Positions 45,657 through 57,503 are shown, counted from the stretch's first letter. The stretch: 64,000 nucleotides of DNA from Turnera subulata (GCA_028386065.3 JAKUCV010001080.1:65116-129115); one strand, 5' to 3'. The notes: generated from the letters alone by a model not told the origin. A program made the numbers and translations.

Positions 45657-47140
45657 GTGGAGACTTTAGAGGGGAGGGATTTGTGGGAGAGAGGAAATTT
45701 AGTGGTGGGTAACTAGACTTTTTCAGAGAAAGGTTTTGGGATGAGGAAGGAGTTTTAAAGGTTGACGAGTTGGAGGTTGAATAGTGATTGGATGGAGGAA
45801 GGCTAAGAGGGGGGTTAGATGAGATCATTGTCTGGATTTGTACTATGAGTTTTCTCGGAATTGGGACTATCTCCACCTTTTTTAGCATCGCCACCATTCC
45901 CTTTATTGCCAAGAACTTCTTTGGCAACCGATGGGTCAGTATTTGAAAAACCCTTACTAGACCTATAGGCTCCAATTCTAAGTTGCCTTTAAAATCCCAA
46001 AATTTCACACTATCCTTAGCAAAGAGACGGTTTAGTTCCATTATAATCTCTTCAAAGAGCAAAATATCAAAGGGATCGCCATCCACAGTAATTCTTTGGG
46101 GCTTGTTGATAGGCTCTCTAAAAATTGTACAAATTAACATTTTCGCACAATCAAAGGAGGTCATGGAGGCTGTAGCCCGATCAACCCCCAAAAATTTCCA
46201 AAATAATTCCTAAAATTTGTGAAAAAATCTTTATTCTAGACTTGAGGAAGAATACCATAGCAATTAATCTAAGCTAACCTTTTTCTTAATACCATGTGAG
46301 GAGAGCATTGCTTAATTGAATCAAAAAATGAAGGAAGCAATTCTTGATGATTCTGAATATTTGATTCCATGGAGGTAATTGAATCAAATGTGATAAGAAC
46401 ATATTCATTGTCCAAAAGTCTAATGTCCTCAAATTGGAAGCTCTTTGTGGATAACTGAGTCATGGAGTAAGGTGAACCCTGAATCTTTAGCCAAAAGACC
46501 AATTGCGCTTCTATTTAGACACTCTAAATCGGATCTTGAGGTACTATATGGAATAGAAGGGTACGCATTTGAATTTTTATTGGCTTGAGATTGGAAGGAG
46601 ATGGAGGAGTTGAACAATCAACTGAGGCCTTGCTATTTTTAATGTCGTGCGGTGATTAAGGGTGGAATGAGGATGGCCAGTAGGTTTTGGGAGAGATTTG
46701 GCAAAGTCTTTGGATAAAGCCTGTGATCCAATCTTGACTTTGGATAGTTTAGCTAAAGTTAAGATGGGTAAGAAATACCCATCAAACGTTAAAAAAAAAA
46801 AACTTTTATTTGCCTTATTAAGAATTGGGGGAATGTGGATGCTATGAATTGAACCAAAAGGAGGAAAGAATTTTTTAAGGGAGGAAGAGTTCACATTAGA
46901 GAGGAGGTTTTTTAGATAGAAACTGGTTATAACATGCTCAGATTTTAGAATAGAGGTTGAGGAAAGAGGAGGACGGGCCGATTGGGAGGGTGCAGGGGGA
47001 GAGGTTTTTTGGATTTAAAATCTTTGGGTGCGAGGAAGGAGGTATTTTGAATAAGATCTTTGGGCGTCCAACAAAAACTCTTTGAAGGAGGTGGCCGGTT
47101 TCTATCAAGCATTTGCCATGCCAAAAGTCTGATCTCAATC
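45657..47140 (-). pseudogene. Minus-strand LINE ORF1 relic (RRM-like and DUF4283-like), part upstream of the Sirevirus
   Basis: On the minus strand, an RRM-like segment (FFPPFGSIHSIHIPP ... FFFLTFDGYF, 46894-46770) is followed by LNRSAIGLL (about 46510), EYVLITFDSITSMESNI (46420-46370), LPSFFDSI and, in the next block, ASMTSFDCAKMLICT and FREPINKPQRITVDGDPFDILLFEE (46191-46020). This order matches plant LINE ORF1 proteins with an RRM-type N-terminus and a DUF4283-like core. At least two frameshifts and missing segments separate the blocks. The reading runs into the Sirevirus at 45656 and resumes at 36153. Confidence 0.6.
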
Positions 47141-47164
47141 CATTAAAATTTATTTTTAATACTC

Positions 47165-50100
47165 ATGTCATCATGATCAATGAACGAACACAAATTTTCA
47201 CTCTAAGGCAAAATGGATGGGTGAACTGGGATACGATGACACTATTGAAACCGTCTAGTCTAGTGCTATTAATCCATCGCTAGTGGCTAATGTTCAAACC
47301 AAACTTGGACGTTGTAGTGATATGCTACAAAGATGGATTTAAACAGCCTTTGAGAATGTTACACACAAGTTGATACAAAAAAGAAAGGCCCTTGAACGCC
47401 TTAATGTTGAGCCTCAAACTAGTTGGATTGTTTAGAAGTCCAAGCAATTAAATTAGGCGTTGAGAAACTAATAAGGAAGGATGAGGTTATGTGGGCTCAA
47501 CACTTGTCTCGTCTCCGCTAAGCGCGACCAGCTAGGTACCATGTGCACCCACTACGTGCCAGAGAACACCTAAAATCCTTCCATTGTCTCAAACAGAAAC
47601 CTGTTGCCTCTGCCTTGCGGGTTACCAACCAAGATATGCGTAGAATAAACGGAAGCAAATCCAAATAAATACAAAGGAAAAAAAGATACTAAAAAGTATC
47701 AAACTTATATCCAGTAATGTTATAAATAATGTTGTTACAAAGGGGCACTAACTCATGTTACATGTAGACATAACCTCCCGATACACATAAATACAATAAC
47801 ATAAGTAAAGAAAACCGACTCGGGTACTACTCGTACTTTCAACCTCGTACCTGGAAGACAAGGAAAGGAAATAAAGAGGGGTGATGATTATAAAACTCAA
47901 TAAGTAATGCACATGCGTGAATAAATCACATAATACATTCAAATCCCGACATAGGCAACCAATCAACAAGGTCACACTGTCACCGCGATCAGCCTACGGG
48001 TAAGCTATCGTGATGTTGCATTAGTTGCCATCATGATACTTGTTAGTCCACAGGCCCAAATACGAAACATAATCGGTTGGTCACGGAAAGTTCTCGTGAC
48101 TTACTACCACAACCATACACAATGCCCAATACAACATCACCATCATCCTCTATTGACCAAGCAACCATCTAACACTGCAAGGTCCATCATCATCATCATC
48201 GAGAGGCCATCATCTTATGCAAGTACAATGGATGCAAATGCTATGCGTGCAATGCACAACCCAATCACTAGGCTCGTCAATAAGCCAATGCATTATCATC
48301 ATATTATCATCAAATTGCACCATAGGTGTCAACACCAAGCAACCAAGCAAAAGGTTCGTCCACTTAACAAGAATGCACTAGCAACCACCACAACACGAAA
48401 CATCCACTTACCTAGCCATTAGACACAACAGAGCCAACCATTCCTTCCCTTTGGAATCTTTGGGGTTCCTATATTCATAGCGTCCTATTACATACATAAA
48501 TATAAATATCATAATCTAATGACAATAACCATAACATGTAAACCATAATTCAATACCATAAACCATTTTTACACTCACTCAGATAGAGGCTGCCTTGCAC
48601 TAGCAGAGAGTTCAACAGGGGAGCCTATCGGTCAAACATCCTTGGGCATCAATATAAAAGCTGCAGCCATGCATCTTAGCTGTCAATAGCCACCAAGAAT
48701 ACTATAATTCCAAGTTCTAGAACGCTAGATATGGCTTCTACACTCAATGGAGGTCAAGCAGTAAAATTGCTACAGGATAGTCAACAGGCATCATCGGAAG
48801 CATATTTTCGGAGTACTTAGCACACTACGATTGGTCGGTTTGGCCAATCGAGCAATCGGGCATCATTAGGGCCAAATGTGCACCAACGGGTGCGCCGATG
48901 CCCTCGTTGTGCAACATTCGACACCAATTCGGGCCAAGGGGTAATTTCCTTGGCTAATTGTACCTATAATGCATCAATTACACCAAATAAATACACTCCT
49001 ATAATTTTCCATTATTTTTTTATCAACTAGATATGATGACTTCTCGGTACACCGAAATAGGTCAATCGTGCCATCATATTGCTACGAACCTATTTGTGCA
49101 CACTAGGCCAAGCCTATGTACACCATTGCCCGCAATCCACTACCAACTCATGTTACCGAACCAAAATCCATAGCAATCATGTAGACCAATAATACCATCA
49201 TCGTTCACAAATTCTCCAATACACAAACCAGTAAATACAAACATCTCTAAAGAATAAGTAACACCCAACTTTCATAATATTAATCTTCCGTTATATTCCA
49301 AGGTACACCTGGGGTATCACAACGTTCAAGAGTTCTTTAGTTGCAAGAATAGGACAAGCAAATTAAATATTTTCCCATAAAGCGAATCAAGAAAGCAAAT
49401 CTAATCAAATTTACCAGCTAAAGCTAGTATTTAAGGAAATTTGCACATGTCAGGAAGGTATTCAGCAACATTTCATGAATTTTGTTATGATTTTTTCGAG
49501 ACTAGAAGAATGAATGAAGAGCATGAAGTGATTAAGGTGTATTCTTTCTAGGGTCACGGATGCTATGAGGGAGCTGCTCACACAATCTTTCCAATAAGGA
49601 GGTTTATAATATGCATATGCGCAAAGCCCCCAACGCAGATGGGTTCCATCCTTTGTTCTCTCAAAAAGTTTAGAAATGGGCAGGAAATGATGTGACTCAA
49701 ATGGTGCAAGATGTTCTTAACGAGGGAGTGGATCCTTCACACACAAATCATAAATTTGTGAGCTTAATCCTTAAATTGAAGAAAGTTGATCTTTGTAACT
49801 AGTTTCGCTCGATTAATTTATGCAATGGGTTTTTTTAAATTTCATCAAAACTATTGCAAATCTATTGCAAACAATTTTACCTGATCTTATTAATCCTGAA
49901 CAAAGTACTTTTATTTCTACTAAACTGACCATAAATAATGCATTGATAACTTTTGAGACTGTTTATCATGTGAAGTAGTGATGCAGTGGTCAGAGGGATT
50001 ATATGGGGTCTAAAGCTGGACATGAGCAAGGCTTATAATCGTGTTGAGTGGGCTTACTTGATCTTGTCTTGATAAAAATGGGGTTTTCTAGTCTTTGGGC

Positions 50101-51750
50101 TTAGAAGGTTATGCGGTGTGTCATTATAGTTAGTTAGTCTCTCCTTAACAACCGTACCTCTCCATTGATTATCTCTCCTAATAGAGGTCTTCGACAATGA
50201 AATCCTTTGTTTCCTTGCCTTTTTCTTTCTGTACGGAGGGCTTGTTGGCTCTTATTAAGAAGGAGGTGGAGGCGGGGCAGATTCATGGGGTACAAGTTTG
50301 TCGGAGTGCCCTTTAGGTCACATACCTATTCATAATTGATGAATAACATACTTTTTGCTAGAAGTAACAGGAGAGAGGGTAGTTCTATCTCTAGTATACT
50401 CGCAGATATGAAGGTGCCTCCGGACAAAAATAAAATTTTGATAACTCTGAGGTTTTGTGTAGTCGTAATGTACTTCATGAGTTACAATCAAATATCCAAA
50501 GGGATTTAGGAGTGAAGGTAGTGAATACTTTGTGCAATTACTTGGAACTTTTAGCTTTGATTGGAAGATCATAAAGATTAATTTTTAAGAAATTTGTGAT
50601 AAAGTAGTAAAGAAGATGGGGCAATGGAAGAAAAAAATTTTAATAGATGAAGGAAGGGAAATTATCAACAAATCAATTGCTCAGTCTATATCTAATTATC
50701 TTATGAGTTGCTTTAAACTTCTTGATTCCATATGCTCTAAACTTGAATCTCGTCCGTCATTTTTGGTGGGGTAATAAGGATGGGCAAAGACATATTCATT
50801 GTATAGCTTGGGGTAGATTATGCAATTCTAAGACAATTGATGGTATGCGCTTTTGGGTTTTTATAGCTAATAATATTTCTTTCTTTGTCAAACAAGGTTT
50901 TCGCCTGCTTAATGACGAGAATAGCATGTTGGCTAGAATTTTAAAAGCCAAATACTACTCCCGTTCCATTTTTGTGGAAGCTCAACTAGGCTATCAATCG
51001 AATTACACCTGGAGAAGGACTGATTAATTCTATTAGGGTTATCGTACTAAAATTTGGAGTAATAATTGGCTATCTAGAGAAGGGAGAATGAAGGTGGGAT
51101 CTCCTATGTCCATCTTACCTGTTGATCCCACGATAGCAATTCTTATCGATATACAAACTAGTGACTGAGACTATGGCGTGGAACATGTTTTAATGAGGAG
51201 GAAGCTGCCCTAATCAAAAATACCCCTTTGGTAATTTGAAATCAGGATGATAAAAAAGCTTAGCTATATACCAACTTCAGGGTGTATTCTGTTAAAATAG
51301 ATTATTACTATGCGAGAAAGAAGTACTGATGGAGGGTGGTGTTCATGAAGGCGCAATTTATGGAAATTATCTGTTCCACCAAAATTTATTCTTTTTTCAT
51401 AGAAGTTTTATACTAACAAGAGTGCGAGATAATCTCATTACTCACTATATTCCAATTGATGGTACTTGTCCTCAATGTAATAATGTTAGAGAGAGTGCCT
51501 TTCGTCTATTCATATAATGCGAATGGGCTAAATTGGTCTGGCATGATTGTCCTTTCCAACTCATATGGCCGGCAGAGGATATTGGGTTGTGTGGTGACTA
51601 GCTCCATCAACTAGCTACAAAAGATGGTTGGAATGCCCTTGAATAAATACTGATGTTGATGTGGAGTAATGTGGAAGGATAAAAAACCAACTATTTTTCA
51701 AGCATGTAGCTCCTCGCTCAATATGATCATTATACAGAATGGTATTAGTA
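47165..51750 (+). pseudogene. Plus-strand LINE ORF2 relic, split by a solo LTR
   Basis: Linker sequence (KWMGELGYDD ... RKALERLN ... VMWAQ near 47495) is followed, after the solo LTR, by RSRVL-LQE-DKQIKYF (49324 on). This is the usual W-Q-R-S-R--WL-EGD-NTK-FH block, so the LTR interrupts one gene. Reverse transcriptase follows with KAPNADGFHPLF, GNDVTQMVQDVLNEG and FVSLILKLKK (49620-49800) and a frameshifted FADD position near 50330. The C-terminal part of the ORF2 thumb region is open at 50722-51027 (RHFWWGNKDGQRHIHCIAW), and a zf-RVT trace CPQCNNVRESAFRLF ends near 51517. RNase H is not recognisable. Many stops and frameshifts. Confidence 0.75.
47502..49319 (-). mobile_element. Gypsy-type solo LTR inserted in the LINE
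   Basis: This 1.8-kb block interrupts LINE ORF2 sequence, which continues on both sides. Read on the minus strand it starts TGATACCCCAGGTGTACC at 49319, a common Gypsy LTR start, and ends near 47502. CAAC occurs at both junctions (47498-47501 and 49320-49323), probably the remains of a 5-bp duplication (CAACA / CAACG). No internal region is present, so it is a solo LTR. The exact left end is uncertain because the expected CA is not clear. Confidence 0.72.
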
Positions 51751-51774
51751 GTATATGCCATTAGGGATATTATG

Positions 51775-52413
51775 TGACAATTAATAAGCCAATGTATATT
51801 TCTTCAATAACAACAACTCATTAAGTTTTCTATTATTAAATAAAGAATTTAAGAGAGAACAAGTGCATATAGAATATATTAGAACAAACTCCATAGTTGG
51901 GGATCCGCTCATTAGGAGGTTACTACTTAAGGTATTTCATGAGCATACTACTTATATAGGCTTGAAATTCGTTATTATTTGACGAAATATAGTTTTACTG
52001 AGAGTTTGTATTTTCTTGTTCTTATTTTCAATGCAATAGTATTTTCTCGAAAATAAAGTACATTTGGTTTATTTGTCTCTGAACATGTTCTTATATTTTG
52101 ATCTCTTAAAGATTAAAAGACTAGTTGGAGATAGGCGAGTGAACATATTATCTGAAATTTTCTTGCTTCACATTCATGCTTGATCTATATCATTAAATAT
52201 ATTAGTATGGTGACCATTGATGGGTCCAGTTACGAATAAGTCCAACATAGGTCGTTTTGATCTCGTACTAATGTACTACATGGACCAAATTATATCTAGA
52301 GATATGTTTCAAGAAAGATAGTTACTTTTGTGCATGCTGTGAAATATAATTGTTTTAATAATTATAAAGGCCTAGGAGAATGTTGGGTTAACTTACTATT
52401 TATGGGCTTATGT
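51775..52413 (+). mobile_element. 3' end of a Copia element: RNase H end, polypurine tract and LTR start
   Basis: The plus strand at 51788-51980 reads NVYFFNNNNSLSF ... FKREQVHIEYIRTNSIVGDPLIRR and KVFHEHTTYIGL, matching the Copia RNase H C-terminus (V-IEHI-T--M-ADPLTK--P-KVF-EH). About 400 bases of 3' UTR follow. The purine-rich 'aaaggcctaggagaa' ends at 52380, and TGTTGGGTTAAC at 52381 is the likely 3' LTR start. Only about 33 bases of this LTR precede the next solo LTR. The 5' part of the element is absent. Confidence 0.72.
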
Positions 52414-54047
52414 TGTGAGGACCCAACCCAAAGTTGATTGGGCCTCCTCACCTATTCCCTTACACCTTCTTCTTAACCGCCACCCAATATCTTTGGAGTC
52501 GCCACTCAAATTTTATTATAGGACAAAATTCGGGAAAAATCGTTCTTAATCCCAATGACTCCGTTTAAGGCAACCGACTAGCAAACCAAAGATATTGGGC
52601 CCGGAGCTTCGTCACGGATGGGAAGGTGTTAGGCACCCAACCATGTTGAGGCGAAACTTTGTGCAATTGAGGAATAATTTTATGCCTTGTAAAAGTGTGT
52701 GTTATGTGGAAACAAATCACATAAAATAAAAAAATTAAATTGAAACAAAAAGGAAAATAAAAAATAATTAGGCTTGAGTTTCCACCACTAGAAACTACCT
52801 ACGTACCCTGGGTTCAAAGCCCACGTAGTTCTTGATATGGCATCGCAACAACAATTACATCATCAATAGCATTATCAAATCATCAACAAACAGTAGATAC
52901 AATGGGATTTAGGATTACCTCTTCTAGCCCTCCTCTAGCTCCTTGGCTTGGGTTGTGTTCTTCACCCACTTTCTTCCACTTCTTAGCTCAATCTTTGATC
53001 CCTTCTTGGTCTACCCTTGCTGCTCTTTGGTTGATGCTACCTACAAAATTTCTCCAGAGTTTCTGCCTAAGAATGTTTCTGGACTTGGAGAGGTAGAGTT
53101 TCTCCAAGCACTAAAGCTTGTGGGGGTGTATGTGAAAGAGAGATTGTGTTTCTTGGATGTGAATTGAGGTCCTATTTATAGAGTTCTGGGGAGTGCAGGG
53201 GTCGTGCACCTCTTAATGGTCAAGATTCTGGCCGGAAATCTAGGCCAAAACCCTGTAGGATCAAATTAGAAACAAAATCGGAAAAAATCAGCTTTTTTGG
53301 GGACCCATGATCGCCATGTCTGGCGGTAATCTCTTGGATGACAGCCAAGCCTGGCAGTCATCCTTGCTTGACCGACCTGGCGATCATCTCGAGATGGCCG
53401 CCCGGCTCCCTTGGGTTTCACGCGTTCTTTCCATTTTCGGTCCCCAATCCCCATAATTCCGCCCTGATTTGATCTAACCATGTAATTAACCCCTAATCAA
53501 CCCAGAAAATTCTCTTTTCTTGAGTAGTACTCCTCCCAAATCATCCCATAACTGATTGATACACATTAATCGTCCATTTTATGCAAAGATCATACCAAAA
53601 ACACATTTACCTTTTTAAATGATGATTTGATTATGATTTTTCACGAAAATCAGAGTCAAGATTAGTCTTCAAATAATGTGTTCATGGGCTAATCAACTCT
53701 GGAGAATCCATATCCCATTAGCTTTGGCCTCTAAATTCAGTCCTAACCCAAAAATAAATCATTTCAATATAATTGGGTTGGAATAAATAATAGAGCCCAA
53801 ATAAATAGAATAACATATTTTAGTATATTAGACCTTAGTATATATTTGTATTCTAAGATTAAATCATCTCATTAATCCTAAGATTCAAACACATAAAAGG
53901 TACAAATTACCAAAATATATAAATTCTACTAAAATAAATTTCAATCATGCGTTAACCCAAGACCAAATCATCTTATCGGTCTCAAGGTTAAGTATGTTTA
54001 AAATCCAATTTAGAAGAATATCTATGGGTCAAATTTGGGTGTTCACA
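52414..54047 (-). mobile_element. Solo LTR within the Copia 3' LTR
   Basis: The element starts TGTGAGGACCC and ends GGGTGTTCACA, short inverted ends of the TG...CA type, and is 1634 bp. The flanks are TATGT (52409-52413) and TATAT (54048-54052), a one-mismatch candidate 5-bp duplication. It contains 'tttggagtcgccact' and 'gggaaggtgttaggcaccc' (52490-52640), phrases typical of the LTR end of a group of plant Gypsy elements; their orientation suggests the minus strand. Lineage (Tat/Ogre-like) is inference. Confidence 0.65.
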
Positions 54048-54600
54048 TATATTATTAGGATTGTCTAAATTTATGGGGCTGATTTATTTTTAAGCTTTAG
54101 ACATACCTATTTTGGTAAGAGAGTAAAACAATACTAATAATTATTCCGTTTTTTTGTTACCTGATGCTTTAGAGATTTTTATTTGTCTAAAATTAATTAT
54201 CGTTTTAGAATTTTTAGATAGTAAAGATTGTTTATTTTTCAATTATATCCCTTTTATTAAATAATATAAAAGTGAAAATATTTAGTAAATAATTTTTTAA
54301 GGAAGGATAATACAGTCAAATAGCTTTATCATCCAGAAAATTTAGGTCACTTTTGTTGTGACAGTGGTATGCATGGGAAAACCTTAACCATCACTTAATC
54401 AAAACCGAACTAAGTAACTAGAAGTTGACTCAGTATAATTAAAAATATTTTATAGAGTTATGATCGCCAAAAATATTCTACACCAGTTTAAAAACTAGAT
54501 CTTGAAAGCAATCAATCCTTTCAAGCTGGTATTCAAATTTATTCACTATAGAATCAGGTGTATACCTGATTATTTATTCTATTATCTAATGATTTAACAA
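54048..54600. other. Remaining Copia LTR sequence and AT-rich spacer
   Basis: The first part should be the rest of the Copia 3' LTR begun at 52381, but no second LTR is available to mark its end. Beyond about 54150 nothing is recognised. Confidence 0.4.
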
Positions 54601-54608
54601 GTGATTCT
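54601..54608. repeat. hAT target site duplication GTGATTCT, left copy
   Basis: Identical eight bases occur at 56232-56239. Confidence 0.88.
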
Positions 54609-56231
54609 CAAGGTTATAAAATCCGGCCCGGCCATTGACCCGTTTCAGTGGTCGGGTCGCAGATTTAGAGGATAAAGGATTCTGGAAGTCCTATTATTTT
54701 TAGTCATTTTTCAATCGAGTCCTATAATTCTTTTTTTTATTAATAAAGTCCTATTATTTTGAACCGTTCATCAAATACGTCATATCATTAAATTTGATGA
54801 GTTGGCCATTATCCTATGACATGGCACAGTGCTGATGTGTCCAAATGTCTATGTCATAGGACTTGATTGATCAAATAAAAAAATTATAGGACTCAATTAA
54901 GATTTTTTTATAAATTATAGGACTTCTAAAGATATTAAGCCCTAAAATTTTAAAATTATTAAATATAAATTTTAACCACAAATCTTAAATCCTAAAATAA
55001 TAGATTAAAGTAATAGATTTTAAATCTTAAAATCTTAAACTTCAGAATAATACTAAGATCTTAAACACTAACATCCTAAATCTTAAATTCTACATTTAAA
55101 ATATTAAAATCCTAAATCTTCAAAGACTTTACATCCACTTTAATAGCGTAACTTATAAATTCTTAAATATGTAAATTATAAAATCTTAAATCGCAAAGCT
55201 CTAAACCTCAAAATCATAAACCCTAAAATTCTAATTTTTAAATCGTATATTGTAATGACCTAGAACTCTAAATTTTAAATCCTAAAATCAAATCTTAAAA
55301 TATAATTCACATGGTCCATGCCAAGTAAATTAATTATTTTTTAAAATAAGGAATTAAGATTTTGAATTATTCACGATTGGTATGTAACCTTATTTCTAAT
55401 GTTAAGGTTAGGATTAAAGATTTTATGATTTAGAGTTTTAAGATTAGTGATATAGGATTTTAAAGTTTAGTGCTGATTTATGATTTTAAATTTATACTTT
55501 TAATATCACAAAATTTTGATTTTTAAGGTTAGCACTTTAAGATTAAAAATTTTATGAATTTAAGCTTAAAATTTTTAATATTTAAGAGTTTAAGATTTTT
55601 GACTTTAAAATCTTTAGAAGTCTTATAATTTATAAATAATTTTTAATTAAGTCCTACAATTTTAAAATTTTATCATTCAAGTCCTATAATTTGTTGATTT
55701 GGTTAATCAAGTCCTAATGAGGTGGACTTTAGACATGTCAATATGTGATGCGTACATGCCACATCATAAGATAACGGCCAACTCAGCAAAATTGGATGGA
55801 AAATGGTACCTAGGACTTCTTTGATAAACAACTCAAAATAATAGGACTTGATTATTCAACAAAAAAAAATTATAGGACTCGATTGAAAAATACCTAAGAA
55901 TAATAGGACTTGTAGAACCCTTTATCCTAGATTTAGAGGTTAACCGGGGTTCAATTGGGTCTGATTGGTATTAATATTAATAGTAAAAATATATGATTTT
56001 TTAAACAAATGTCCAACCAAAAGTCTAATAATGGTATGGCCAAAGAAAAATTTTGAATTTTTTTTATTTTTAAACTGGGAAAAACCGGAAATGGGTCAAT
56101 AAACCCGAAAATCCTCATGACCCGGCCAGTTTTTTAAAAGGTACAACCGAGAGGGGTAAAACCCATAAATGTCTCTGGGTCATGGTTACCCGGGTTCAAC
56201 CATCCGGGCTGGTCCGGGTTTGACAACAATG
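54609..56231. mobile_element. hAT-type MITE enlarged by a nested Mutator-like element
   Basis: Ends resemble those of the intact MITE at 14471-14641: CAAGGTTATAAAATCCGGCCCGG on the left and GGTCCGGGTTTGACAACAATG on the right. Both sides are flanked by GTGATTCT. Without the nested element (54669-55928) it would be about 360 bp. Its internal phrases 'gacccgtttcagtggtcgggtc' and 'accggggttcaattgg' are related to the shorter copy. Confidence 0.85.
54669..55928. mobile_element. Mutator-like MITE nested in the hAT MITE
   Basis: Inverted arms begin AGGATAAAGGATTCTGGAAG and AGGATAAAGGGTTCTACAAG, and continue through 'tcctattattttta' and 'atttttcaatcgagtcctata' with few mismatches. Imperfect inversion extends about 200-280 bp. 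AGATTTAG(AGG) is directly repeated at 54661-54671 and 55929-55939. Because the element end and the duplication share AGG, its length is 8-11 bp. The centre is AT-rich with many 'taaatcttaaa'-like phrases and no ORF. Confidence 0.85.
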
Positions 56232-56239
56232 GTGATTCT

Positions 56240-57184
56240 TAAATAGCATATTTTTGTCCAAAAGGTTTTTTGTTAATTATGTAACGAATGATTCTTGTAA
56301 GAAGTTTTCAAATAACATATATTTTAATTAATAGTCTTTAATATTTTTTATGATTAGTTATAGTACGCAATAGTAGGAAAAAGAATATCTGGTGTACAAT
56401 CTCTCGAAAGCTCATTAAAGAAAGAAGAATCAATAAATATGAATTTTAATAAAAAATTTTATCTACATACAACGGCTAAATACATTTTAAAATATTTTTA
56501 TTACTAATATACATTTTTTGTTAAATCAATTTTATAAAGAAGATATAAAAAAGAAACATAAAATGCTTTGGTTATAATCCATTAAAATGGTTTGGTTGGT
56601 GTGCACTTAGTTATAATTGCATAGGAAAGATAGATTAAGTTGCAATATTCAATTTTTTTATGATATATTCGTGTAATTTTTGATACATCTTAGACATAAA
56701 ATTAGAAAGAAATTAAGCGATGTCTATCTTGTCTTTTGTTGGTTAATTTGCATGTGTATACATATATATATATTAGATGTACAATTCACCAGACCCAATT
56801 AATTTTGGACGACCACTTTCTCATCCAAAACGCGGTCGCTGTAGTTGCCCATATAGGCCTGGATCTGTACATATTCGGGAAGCCGAAGGGGGAGTAGGTA
56901 ATTTCCATCCAAAATAGGAAAAAAAGAAAAAGGACATCCCTTTTAAGGTGTTAAAAAAAGAAACATAAATACGGCAAAATTTTCTTTGTTACTGGCCTTT
57001 TGGCCCATAGATAAACTGACCAATAAATACCTGTGTGTCAAGCCCCTCTCCACTACTGTCTGTTCTAGTCTGCCTCTGTTCTTGGATTTGGCTCTGCCCC
57101 TCCCAAAACAAAACCAAACACACTACTTCTTATACTTATGTGATGATGATGCCCATGTCTTAATCTAAAGCACAAATAATCTGT
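56240..57184. other. Upstream region of the ERF gene
   Basis: AT-rich sequence with no transposon ends recognised after 56239. From about 56800 the composition shifts towards the pyrimidine-rich pattern usual for a plant promoter and leader. I see no cis-element strong enough to list apart from the TATA candidate. Confidence 0.45.
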
Positions 57185-57192
57185 CTATATAT
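57185..57192 (+). promoter_or_regulatory. Candidate TATA box of the ERF gene
   Basis: CTATATATC-type sequence about 230 bases before the first usable ATG (57416) and 121 before the overlapping upstream ATG (57306), in a reasonable position for a plant core promoter. Not otherwise supported. Confidence 0.4.
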
Positions 57193-57305
57193 CCCAACCC
57201 AGAAGTACAAATCTAGAAACCAATATATCTATCTATCCCTTTCATGCTCTAGTGACACAGAAATTAACACACTATCTATCACATAGACGAAGGTGGATCG
57301 AAGGC

Positions 57306-57503
57306 ATGGAAAGAGGCCACTTCCACAGGAAGCATCAGAGGAGAAAGCGAAAGAAGAACATGAAGCTGGCCATGGGTTCCTTCCTTCTTACACATCTTCT
57401 TGGTCAGAAGCAGACATGTCTGCCATGGTTTCTGCTCTCAGCCAAGTCATCAACACTAGCACCGATGACACCAAGCCATCTCCTAGGCAATCAACACCAT
57501 TAG
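57306..57503 (+). other. Upstream ORF overlapping the ERF start
   Basis: An ATG in good context (G at -3 and +4) opens 65 codons in a different frame from the ERF protein and ends inside its exon 1, past the ERF ATG at 57416. It has no recognised domain and is very basic at the start. If the transcript begins near 57215 it would have to be bypassed for the ERF protein to be made. A two-codon upstream ORF also lies at 57244-57252. Confidence 0.5.

Noticed and set aside
48033..48422. 129-codon plus-strand frame rich in His/Thr/Asn
   Set aside because: It lies within the solo LTR, has no domain and reflects CAT/CAC repeats.
52902..53167. Two overlapping short plus-strand frames
   Set aside because: They are inside the solo LTR and lack any recognisable domain.
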